Positions 1-12,100 of a DNA stretch of 64,000 nucleotides are shown in pieces. Source of the DNA: Rhineura floridana (taxonomy: Eukaryota > Chordata > Lepidosauria > Squamata > Rhineuridae). Position numbers and translations under genes: made by a program. Under the pieces are notes generated by a model. The model was not told the origin of the DNA. It searched no databases and saw nothing but the letters and a program-made list of their open reading frames with translations. Position 1 is the first letter of the stretch, and each line of letters begins with the position of its first letter. Where the stretch lies: NCBI RefSeq assembly GCF_030035675.1, contig NC_084484.1, positions 188,172,934 to 188,236,933 on the forward strand. The letters are read 5' to 3'.

Positions 1-30
1 TTCCCCTGCCCCCCCCCCCACACAAAGTAC

Positions 31-171
31 CTGGATCCGGCTGTTGCCCCAGTCAGCCACAATGATATTCCCATTGGAATCCACGGCGACACCCGTTGGG
101 GCATTGAATTGCCCGTTGCCCTCGCCGTGGGAGCCAAACTTGAAGAGAAACTCTCCGTCGGCACTGTACAC
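31..171 (-). CDS. TRIM3: TRIM3 coding exon 10: NHL repeat 5 (last exon inside the window)
   Basis: Residues 649-695: [35 protein letters not shown] and [12 protein letters not shown]. Donor CAG/GTACTT, phase 0. The next exon (VFDSSG to the stop in TRIM3 orthologues) lies before base 1. Confidence 0.95.
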
Positions 172-3100
172 CTGGGGAGTGGGCAGACACGTCATGGTTG
201 GCAAAGTTCTCCCCTCCTCCACAGCGCCTCTGCCCCCCTCCCACACCCCTTGCCTCTTGGAATGTATCGGAGAAGGAAGGGAGCAGAATAATGAATGGCT
301 TGGCCTTGCACGGCTTGCCCCAGACACAAGGCACTGGATGCCCACCCCCCCTTGTTGTTGTTATGTGCCTTCAAGTCGATTACGACTTATGGCCAGTCAG
401 TCAGTCAGTCAGTCAGTCAGTTTTATTGCCTAGCCGTAGGCCATTGCAACATACAGAATCGCTGATCATTATATAAAACTACAGTTAAAACATTCTTTGG
501 TAAATTTCAAGAGGTGTACAGGGCAAAACTTATCCCCTATGAATTACTCGACAATTGAGCCAGCTGTGCCGCACGGATCTTATGTGCAGCACAGGCAAAG
601 AGAGCGACCCTGTGTGTAACCGCGACCCTATGAATCAGCGACCTTCAAGAGCATCTGTCATGGACCACGCTAAGGCCTAGTTTTGTGTGAGAAGACTTCC
701 AGGAGCCTGCAGTTCCTGGCCCTAGCACGGAAGTGATCAGCATTCACTTCCATCCTCAGGATAATGAAACTGCCAAAACAATGCTCCCATTTTGCAGATG
801 GAGACCCAAGCCTCCCCCCCCAAATAACAACGGTGCACTAAAGCCATCCAGGAAGATCTTGGGAAGGGTGGAGTATTTTATTCAATGAGGTTTTGCTCTG
901 CACATTGGTGTGTATGTACCCTCAGCCTTTTCACTGTCTGAATTTTGGAGGGAATATCACTTTTTACACTCAGTATGACTATACTACCTGTCTCTGGGAA
1001 GACTTTGCCCACTTGATTAATATGCTGATTTCTTGCATTGTTGCCCCAAGCAAAACAGTTCTGTGCATCTCATTTTCAAAGCCTGTCTCAAACCCATCTG
1101 GCCACTGAGTGCAGCCGCTGTTTGATCTTAAATCCCCTTTTCAGCTCTTGGAATTGTGGAGATCTTTTCATTCTTACAGAGCCCCCCAACAAATAAGCCC
1201 TCTTCCTCCCTGACGCCCATTTGGAGTCACTCAATTTGCCACGGGATTGGGGGCATTGCTGCACCAAATCCAGACTGACTAGCAGGTCCCACAATAACTC
1301 AGGCGAAGGGCAACGTTTACCCCAATGCACCCTCACGAGCTCCATCATGACACTAAACGGAGGAGGAGGTGCTTCTCTGGGTGGACACGTGACGCTCCCT
1401 TGCAAATCTGCTGAGCCCCCAACTGTGGGTTCCTTTCAGCCAGCACGCGCTGTTCTGACAGGCCTCTCCCTGGGACCCTTTTTACTGAAAGGAGAGGGAC
1501 CTCTGGCAGCATGCAAAGCAGGTGCTTCCTACTCAGCTCTGGAGCTCTTGCACCTTTGGGGCAGCCTCTCAACTGCTGTGGTGTGCTTTGGGGAGTGGGA
1601 CAGCAGCACCAGACACGGACACAGACTCCCCAGAAGTATTTCAGACTTGATGCAACTCTTCCCCAGGAGTGCCAGGGGAATGGAAAGGCAGCCTCAACAA
1701 AAGCCAGTCTCTCTCTCACACGCATGCACACACACAGTCTCTCTCTCTCTCTCTCTGGCAATTTAAACTTGAAGAGCTGGCAGTTGAACCTCGTTGTGAA
1801 TCTTCTCTCTCTCTCTCACTCACACACACACACAGAGGCTTTGCAGCCCACCTCCATTCAGGGAAATGGGGAGCGGGGGATGCTGGCTTTCATGGCAATA
1901 GCAGAAGAGGCAGGCAGGCAAGGCTACCCCCTGCCTCCTAGCCCTAGCTTTGAAGGGAAGGCTGGAAGGGTCCTGCAGGGCTGAACTCTCACCTTCACGG
2001 AGTGGTTGTGGAAGTCAGTCACCACAATCTCATTCTTGTTGTTGACGGCAACAAAGTGTGGTCCTGAGGAAAGGAAAAGAAAAGAAAGGAAGAGGGAGGG
2101 AGACTTGGCCTGCCACTGCTGGGAATCTGAGGGCCGGGGGGGGGGGGCAACTGCAAAGGGCTGGAGAAGACAACAGTGGGAAAGTTTGGGTCAAAGAACT
2201 GGGCTCTCTTTGGGAGGTACATTCAAGGCACACGGACATACAGAAATTGTCTATAGAAAGAGGAAAAGAAATCATGTGGGGAGAGTGGGAGAGAGTCGAT
2301 CGCCTGCTTCTGTTGCCTGAAGTGAGTGCACACCTAAGAGGCCCTGAGCCAAACGCCGCCCCCTGAGGGCCCCGCCTGGCCCCAACCCAGAGGCAAGGGG
2401 AGAGTGCGAGGGGAGCCACCAGACAGTCTCTTATCAGGAGGTCTGTTCTGCACAACATAGAACCTTTCCTCTTTCAACAAGCCTTTTAAGTTGAGACCTA
2501 TCCCAGTCTGCATCTGTGTAGAATTGCTTGTTAATATGTGTTTTTTTAAATAATATTTTTAACCCTTTTATTTAAAGATGTTTTTAAAGCTTTTTTAAAA
2601 ATGTTTTTAAAGTTGTTTTGTTTTCATGTATTTTAATGTTTGTTTTTATGACGTTCTAAAGTGTTTTTAGTGCTTTTGTTTGCCGCCCTGGGCTCCTGCT
2701 GGGAGGAAGGGTGGGATATGAATCAAATAATAAACAAACAAATAAATAAATAATATTTCTCACCCTAAGTTAACCCTAAGTCACTTAAACACTTGTTCAA
2801 AGAGAGTAGTAACATTTGGTTTGAAGGAAGGTTTAGGGAGGAGGCTCCAATCATGCACCTTACCCCAGGCCCAATGCCAATTCTCAGCACCTGAGTGGAT
2901 GTGCAAAACCACCCTTCCCCACCAGGTGGCCTCCAGATGTTGCTGGACTCCAGCTGCTGTCAGCCCCAACCGTGGACATACTGGCTGCTGGGTCTTGGAG
3001 CCCAACAAGTTCTGGATGACAGCAGGTTGGGGTAAAATCACCCACAGAGCAGAGTGCTAACTATGGAAGAGAAGGGCACAGACATGTTAGTGACCACACC

Positions 3101-6100
3101 AATGGCCAGAACTGTTAGTGAAGCTGAAGAAGTGCCCTTGTGGTAAGGAACAGCCCACAGTCCACAGCAAAGGAGCAAGGCCCGGGCGACAGAGCAGAGA
3201 GCTGGCAAGCCTACCCCTTCCCCCACCAACAAGTAAGTCTCCCAGAACAAAGGCAGCGCAGCAGGGCTGGCCGCAGAGAGCGCGAGAGAGCGTACTCACC
3301 AACCCGGTCCCAGCCTGGCCCCGGCAGAAGCCAACGGCATGCGGTAACAAGAGGAAACCTGTCAGTGTATTACCATCAAGGGTACCTGCAAACTGGCGCT
3401 CTGAGGTGCCTCGGCAGCCAAACTTGGTCACAAGCTTCCCATTTGACTGGAAGATGAAGACGCAGCAGGCCTTGTTGTCCACCACAATGATATGCCCGTT
3501 GCGGTCTACAGCCACGCCCTTGGGGCCCATCAAGCGGCCCGCTCCAATTTTGGTCTGGGGGGGGGGAGGAAGAGAAAGATCAGAGATGCCACCTGCGAAG
3601 GCAATGCCAGGCAGGCAGGCAGGGAAAACGAGAACGGAGCCACCCATCAGACCACAGAGGAGCCCACAACTCAGTGGCAGGAGACTGCCCCACAGTCAAT
3701 CCTCAAGTGGCATCTCCAAGTTTGGTTTTAAAAAAAAGAAAAATCAGGTAGCAAGTCATGAGGCAGGCCCTTCTCAGCCTGACAACCTCAACAGCTACCG
3801 CCAGTCATGGTAGGCAGACCTCGGCTAAACAATCCTGCCATCTGACCTGGTCTAAGGCAGCTGCTGATGTTCCTAAGTGTGGCCTACACACAAACAAGGT
3901 AAGGAGGAGTCACAGCCTGGGTTTGGGGTTCAGCCCTTCCACCAGTCTTCAGCTCTGGCCCATCTCTCCTAGCGCGCATACGCACGCACACACACACTTT
4001 GTTCCATCTGCACCCTGCCATGTTCCCCAGAACATGACCCTGCAAAAGCAACACTTTCCTCCATCAGCCACCTGGATAAGTTTGCCACAGCTCCCTCCTT
4101 AGGGTCAGGATCTTATGGGGTCATCTAGTTAGCTCAACCGCCAGGCTCCAACAAGGAAATTGGCATCCCAAACATTCCAGAATATCACAGGCCCATTTGG
4201 TCTGCCTTCCAAACCTTCTCCAGACACCTGGTGGTACCAAGACTGCAAGGCATGGAGGGGGGCAGGCATCACCCTTCCCAGTGGTGGTGGGAACTCTACA
4301 GTGCTACTTCTTTCACTTCTGATGGGAGCCAAAGACCCTTCCATACCCCATAATTGCAGCCCCCAACTGGGGGGTGGGTGGAAGTTGCCTTCTGCCTCCT
4401 CGGAGACCTTACCTTGAACTTGCCCTCAGGGGAAAAGATGCTGACCCAGCGATTGTCATAGTCTGCAATGATGATGTCCCCATTGAGGTCAACGGTGACC
4501 CCTGTGGGGCGCTGCAGCTGGCCTGGGGAGCGGCCTCTCACGCCGAAGCGCAGACGGAACTGGCCCTCGTTGGAGAAGACCTGGCATGTACCGGAGGAGG
4601 AGGGGGGAGAGAGAGTGTGTGTCAGGTGGTGGCCCAGTCAGCCTCAGCAGGCAGCTAGAGGCAGGGGCAAGGCTGGCCACACCCTACCTGCACGCACTGG
4701 TTATTGCTGTCGGCCACCACGATGCGGCCACTGCTGGAGGTGGAAATCCCCTGCAAGTTGGTGAATTCACCTTTTTCCCGGCCCCGACTACCTGCAGCCA
4801 GAGGAAGGGAGACAGAGAGAGAGAGAGACGGCAAAGGTCAGTGAAAAGCAGCTCAAGAAAGCTCACTCACGCTAAGGCTGCTCACTTGGAGGCAGCCAGC
4901 CCCTGAATTTGCCCATCAGCTCCCCTCCCCGCTCTCTACCTTGACCATTAAATACAGGTGGCCAGTGCAGTGGCAGGCAAGTGCTGCACGAGACCTAAGC
5001 AGCAGCGCCGTCCGTGCCCCCAGGGGAAGCGGCCACGCTGCAGGGTCACCTGCCTGCTCCCGGCACCCACAGGCGTCTCCCCGACACTGACCCACACGGA
5101 AGATCAGCTCGTCCTCAATGGGGTTCTCCTTCTTTTTGCTACTGCTGTACATGCTGGATGGGCGGCGCACAGCCTTCTGGCGGATGTGGCCACTGCTGGG
5201 GGACTTGACCCGGCGCTTGACGTCATCTGGGGAGGGGGGCACGTCGGAAGCCTTGACAGCTTTGACGCGGAAGGGGCTGCCGCGGATCAGCTGCCCGTAG
5301 AGGTGGATGGAGAGAAGGTGGTCGCCCTCATGGCGAGGAGTGTACAGCAGTTCGTACGTGCCGTTCTTGTTATCCAGCACCTCGTGGTCCAGGGCAGAGC
5401 CGTCAGGCGCCGTCACCTTGGCCTGCAGACAGGCGCTGCCGCTGCGCACCAGCTCGCCGTCCTTGTCCTTGGTGGTGATGGTGAGCGAGGCGGCCTGGCC
5501 GACCACAGCGTGGCGAAGGCCCTCTCCGGTGGCCACGGTCTTGTGAGCGATGGCACTGGTGCTGAGCAGCACACCCAAGTTGAGGATGGACTTGCGCACA
5601 CCCTCCGTCTCCACCACATAGTCCACCTGGGCGTTCTCATGGGGCTGCTCGGGAAACTCGCGGCTCGCAAGCTCGCTCAGCCGCTCGCTCATCTGCTTCT
5701 TCACCAGCAGCACCTCTGTCTCCGAGCCGTGGTCCAGCGCCTGCTCAGTGAAGCTGCAGCTGCTCAAGATGTTCTCCTGGCCTTGGCGAAGGGTGTCCAG
5801 CTGGGCCTGCAGCACCTGCGGGAGAGGGAGGAGCTGGACACTGGCAGGCCAGCAGGTGCGGCTGGGCAGGGTGAGGCGGCTGGGTAGCCATCCTCACAAC
5901 ATCTGCCGCTGAGGACTCACCTCCCAGTGGACAGACCAGGTTGGAAGACTGGAGGGTGCTGCTGCTGCTGCTGCAGTGCTTTCCCTCCCACCACGCGGCC
6001 TGCTTCAGGCCCCACTGCAGACTCCCACCCCCAGTTGGTTCCTGCAGATGGGTGGGGGTCTCAGCCTACACACCAGTGGCTTTGCATATCCACTGACCAG

Positions 6101-9100
6101 GGAAAGGGGTGCCCAGCCCTCCATGTGGACAGGAGAAGAGCATCTGCTTTGCCAACAGGAGGTCCCAGGTCCAATCCCCAACGGCAGCATCTCCAGCTAG
6201 GGCTGGGAGAGAGACGCTGCCAGTCAGTGTAGACAATACTGAGCTAGTTGGACCAATGGCCTGTCGCAATATAAGGCAGCTTCCTCTCTCCCTGTAACAG
6301 ATGGTCACTTCCTAAAGTGAGATTGGGGGCAGAAGTGACGGAATGAATGCATCGGAGGGCAGGACAGAAGGACTGATCCTGGAAGCACTCTGGGGTTCTC
6401 TTGGGGTCCACAGAGAAGAGGCTGTAGTAAGTGATGGAGGAGGAGGAGGAGGCGGCCCAGGTCTCCAAGCACAGCCTCAGCCACACCTGCTACTGCCCAC
6501 AGGACCTCTCAACTGTGAAGCGTCTGGAGCTGCCACTGGGAGCCACCTGCGTGGAGGCTGGGTGCACTGTGTGTGGCGCGGAGCCTCATGGGGGCCCGTG
6601 ATGGGACCCTGCATTGCAAGATGCTCTCAGCCTCCCTGCAAGTAGTCCATGGGCAACTCCCAGCTTGGGAAAGGTTATCAAGGCTCCTCAATCACGTGGG
6701 GATGCTGCAGCCATGGCAGGGCCCGCCTGGGCTCACCCATGCGGGCTTGCCCTCTGCAGAGTTTCCCCTCAGGCTCAGCAGACCACATTTCACCACACCC
6801 TGCCTGGTGTCAGATGCAGGTGCCATAGGCTCAGCAGCCACCCCGGTTGGGAGGGAGCAGCAGAAGCGAGACAGGACATGGACACAGGTGCCGACAGCCT
6901 TGCCGGGGGGGGGGGCAGGGACAGTGTCAGACCCACAGCCCAGTCCCCAGACTGGCCTGGAGCAGAGGGACAGTCAGTACACAGGTGCAGGGGTGCAAGG
7001 GCCAGGGCTGAGCCTACCACAGATTCATTTTCCCATTAGCCAACTGGCCACTGGCTCAACCAGAGAACAAAAATCTCTGCTGTTTGGAAAACAGGGAGGG
7101 GCTGGCCATTGGTCAGTTGGGAGCACAGGTCTAAGGCAGGTGGAGAGCTGGGAAGAGAAAAGCAACTATGTTGGCCCCCTCGATATATGCTTTGTTATTC
7201 AAAAAGAACAACAACTGTTTTCAGAAGCCGCTATTCACGCTCAGCCTGAAATCTCACAAAACACCCACTTGTGGTCGCTTCAAGTCACAAGGCCCAGAGT
7301 GGAATTTCAGCCAGGATCAGCCCACACTGAACTCCAGACCTTCCCTAGCAGAATTCTCCAGTTCCCATCCTTCTGGGATTTTAGAGACAGTATTTAGGAT
7401 TTAAGTACATTTGAAACTGCAAAAAAAAAAAGGCTCCTTCAGAACAAACTGATCAAATTAAACAGTAACAGCAAACCCCTAAGGCTGGACAGTGTCCACC
7501 AAAAAGTTCTTAACAGTTCAAATGTGAAACTGCTGACACTTCGCACCTCATGTAAACATTATGCTAAAGACGGCCTCCTTACACTGTCTACCTACCACCA
7601 TCACCAAGGCCCAGGAAAGTACAAATCCATCAGCCATGAGGAAGGAAGGAAAGCATCAATAAAGCAGGGGTTATTATTAAGGCTTTGCTGAAGAAGAACC
7701 TTCCCTTGCAGAAGCCACGCTGGAAGCCCTGCCTTGGTAGGCTCTTGAAAACCCTCAAATACAAACAGAAACTAAAGTAAAGGTCCTGCGGCAGAGACAC
7801 TTGCTAAGTTCAGACAACCCTCCAAACCACGGTGAATCGTGCATGCTGCCAATGTGCACAGTCCCTCCTCTCCACTCACACTTGCTCCCTCCTTCCAATT
7901 TCCTGTTTACAACTAACTGAAACTGCCACGGCGCCTGAACTGGCTAATGATGACTGACAGAACTTGCTCTCCAAAAGAGACTCAGATTCCAGCTTCAGAT
8001 TGGACCAAGTGCCACCCACTGATTGTCAACTGGGATACTGCAGCAAACTGTAATGAACGTTGAATGGGAAATGAGAGGAAAGGCCCCTAACAAGGAGGGA
8101 GGGCACGGAGGGAGCCAACAATCCCACAGCTCACGTCAGGGTCTGGAAGATTACCTGAGCTCAGTGGCTCCACAGCTGGCTTCCAAAATCCTTTTGACAA
8201 AACCCCCATCAAAGCTCCGGGTCAACCTCGCAGTCATGGGTGAAGCAGCAGCAGTGCAGGAATAAAGGCCAATTCTCACAATGGGGGGGAGGATAAGTAG
8301 TGCCCCCACATGAAACTGTACTGAGACCAGTGAGATATTTTAAAAAAAGCAAATTCCATGCAAGGTATCTCAATGCTGTTATTTAAATCAATGTATGGCT
8401 CTGGTCACCATTAGCTCCAAAACGTTTGGCAAGGCGCCAGAAAAGGCACACATAAAAGGCATTTTCTAAAACGTTCAGCAGGTCTGGAACGCCAACCTTG
8501 CAAGGCTAAAGCAGCTGCAACTCTTTATTCAGGGTTAGGGAGAAAAGAGCAGCAAAAGGGGGAGGGAGGACTGTGGACATGATCGAAGTTCATGAAATTA
8601 AGCATCGTGTGGAATAAGCGGGTAGAGAGAATTTAGCCTCCCTCTCTGTAACGCCATCGCAAAGTGGCTGACGTGGCTTTGAGACAGGATTGTACAAATT
8701 GTTAGATAACAGGCCTGACAGCAGCGATTCGCCACAGGAGGAAAGTGGAGCTTGCACATACAGGAGCAGTCTAACGCCGCATGCCAGATGCTGTGGGGAA
8801 GACAGAGGCAGAGAATCTCCCAGGAGGAAGAGGCTGGTGACGACGGGAAGCTGAATGTTTGGGCTGGCCCAGCATGGTGAGTCTCTGGCTCTAATGGCCT
8901 TTGCTAAAACAGGCCTCTCTGGCTTCTGAGGGCCCAGCAAAGACTGGTCTGGGGGCTCAGTCAGACAGCTGGAGCAGGAGGCGAGAGATCACCCCAGCCA
9001 GGGCTTACCTTCTGCTTGGCCCCACACAAGGCCTCCAAGTCCCGGACCAGCAGCCCTTTCCTCTGGTGCAGGGCCTTCTCCAGCTCAGCAAAAGTGCTTC

Positions 9101-12100
9101 CGATCTCAGCCACAGCACCATTCTTGCGCTCCACCAGCTGCTGGCTGATCTCGGACACCAGCCCGATGGCTGTGGCCAGCTGCGGCAGCCTGGAAGGAAA
9201 GCAGGGGAGGCCTGCTGGTCCAGCCAATGCTGCAGACGCCAGACCTTGGCCAGAGCAGTAGCTGCTGCCCCTCCCGGCTCCTCAGAAGCCCCGCTGCAAT
9301 GCCACCCACCCCTTGGCCCAGGGCGGTACCGGCTCTTGATGGCGTCCAGCTGCTGCCGCAGGGAAGCCTTGTGCTGCTCCACGACGTTGCGCAAGGGAAC
9401 CGTCATGTGCTCTCGATGCTCGCCTGCCGTGCACTCGTGGCACATGGCCGTCTCGCAGGACTCACAGTAGTATTCCATCATCTGGGGAGAGGAAGAAGCC
9501 ACCGGTACAAGGGCCAGCCCATTCCCCCACCTCAGCCAGCCTTGGGGGAGCAGGAGCCAGAGCAGGCCCCTCCCTCCTGAGTGGCCCTGGGGGAGGGGCT
9601 GCCGCAGCTGAGCAAGTCAAAGGCCCCAGGGTCAATCCAGTTCAGAAAGGGAGACCTCAGAGGGGCAAAGGGTCTCCCCTGGAGATGCCACGCTGACCAA
9701 AGTGCCTCCAGGCTCCCACCTCCACACCTGGGGAGAGACTCCAGGCCCACAGCAGGCCCCTTCGCAGTCCTCCTGAGAAACTGGTGTAGGGGAACCTGCC
9801 CATCCCGGCAGACCTCTCCCCAAAAATATACTGCAGCTCCTTTCACAGCCATTCCTCCACCCACCTCCCAGATGGGCCCCTCCAGCACCCTACACACGCG
9901 CAGAGCACCCACCTTCCCCTCGTGGTTGGGGCAGGAGAGCGGCTTGCCGGGCACAGCACTGACGGAGTCCAGCATGGCAGCGGCAGCGTCCTCGTGGCTG
10001 GCACTGTCAGGTTGCCGCTGCAGCACTTCCATGAGGTTGGTAATGAAGAAGTTGTTCTGGAGGGCAGCCACGCCCTTCTCGGGCAGGATGGAGGTCTGGC
10101 GGCACACGGGGCAGGAGAGGGTCAAGCTTTGGGGTGGGATATAATTCTGGAGACACCTGGGGCAGAGCAGGCAAGAGGAGACGGAGGGTCAGGTGGCCTA
10201 GTGCCCGCTGCTCACAGGGAGGGGAGGAAGGGCAAGGAGGAGGAGGCGGCACAGACGAAGCCAGGAGGGAGTGGCAGGAAATGGGGGGGGGAGTGGCAGG
10301 AAATGGGGGGGGGAGCGGAAAGAGGGGGGGAAGACAGACCGGGGAGAACAGAGGAGTCAAGAAGCTTCAGAGCACTGTAGTCTTCAGGGCTGGGAGGGAC
10401 CTGTTACAGTCAGCTCTGTTCCCCCCAACACAACACACACACCCCTGCCCTCCATGCACAGCACCCCTGACAGGTGCCTCTTCACCTGCAAGCATCCAAG
10501 GAATTCTGCTCCTACGTTCTCCAGCTGCAGGATGGGCCTGTAGTGGAAGCCGCTTTGCTCAAAGCCTTTCCCCGCCCCACCCGGAGTGCAAACAACCCAC
10601 GCCACCTGCCAGGTCCCACCCAACACCCCCTACTCTCTTGCACTTCAAGCCCCCTTCTTCTGGCAGAGCCACTCCGGAGCAAGGCAGTCCTGCCGTGCCT
10701 GCCCCAAGAAGAGCCAGAGGCCACCCTGCACCGTGGACCCACAGCCTCCTGCCACATTGGCCATGCAGCTGTGGCCGGTCACAGCAGCACCATGCTTTGC
10801 TGGCTCCTCCTTCAGGTATGAGGCCACCCCTGCAAGGCCTCTTATGCCACCCAAGCACCTCCCCACGTCCACCACTGAATCATCACACCCAGCTCAGCCA
10901 CCTCCAATGAGGTTCTGGCTTTGGCAGCAGAGACTGGTGCCTCTCCAGGGGACCAGACCATCTGCAAGGTCGCAGTGTGCCCGGCAGAAGATCTGGACGT
11001 GGAGACTGGCACTTGTCGGAAGCCAGTGTGGATTCCCAGATCTCAGCACAAGGCCAAAAGAGGGCCAGCCTGGCCCTGGCCCTGGGCCAGCGATCCACAA
11101 AAGCCCCCAGCCATTCCCTGCCCTTGTCCTTCCATTGTGGCAACAATGAGAGCAGAGGGAGGTTACTTCATTGTGTTTTTAAATGTACAGCCCGCTCCTT
11201 CCCCGAGGACCAAGGGGTATAGCCTTCTAATAAAGCTTTCACTACAGGGCCTAACCCTTCCCAATTGAAAGGGGCAGCCTCTCCACACAGGCCTGTCTCA
11301 ATCCTGTGGCTGCACTCACACGATGATGCCTGGATGGGACAGTGCATGGCGCTCTTGCGGGCACGCTGAATTTGACTGCACCTCCACCTAAGCATGCCTC
11401 AGAAAGCCACTAATGCTGACTTCAGTCCCTCTCCACCCACCCAAAACCTGCTATAGGGGGAAATAACTCTTGCATGCTAACGCTAAGTAAGGTCCCATGG
11501 TAAGCGACACTAATACAAAAAGGAGTCCAAAAAGGGGCAGGAGTTTCTAAAAGAGGAAATTCTAAAGGCGCAATGGCAAACAATTCCGTCAAGGAAAGAA
11601 GGGGGAAGACAACAGAAGAAGCCAATGCGGCTTCACAGAAAGCGTAGAGAGGACCTGAAAACAAAAAAGGACACATACAGGAAGTGGAAAGAAGGCCAGG
11701 CCACAAAGGAAGAGTACAGGCAGGGTAGCACGGAATTGCAGGGATGGTGTCATGAAGGCAAAAGCTGAGAATGAGCTGATTTAGTGAGAGATGCTAAATG
11801 CAACAAAAAAGCTTTCTTCAGGTATGTCCATAGTAAAAGACAGAGAAAAGAAATGGTGGCACAGCTACTCAATGAGGGTGGCAGAATGATAACAGATGAC
11901 AAAGGCAGAAATGCTCAGTTTCTACTTTGGCTCAGTCTTCTTCCAAAAAAGGGTCTATGACCCTCCTGGCAAACATGAAGGGGTAGGATTGCAGCTTGAG
12001 ATGGATAGACAAATGGTCAAGGAACACCTAATCACTTTGAACGAGTTCAAATCTCCAGGGCCCAATGACCTGCATCCTAGAGTAATGAAAGAACTGGCTG

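Noticed and set aside
4958-5887. 309-codon plus-strand frame
   Set aside because: Antisense shadow of TRIM3 exon 5.
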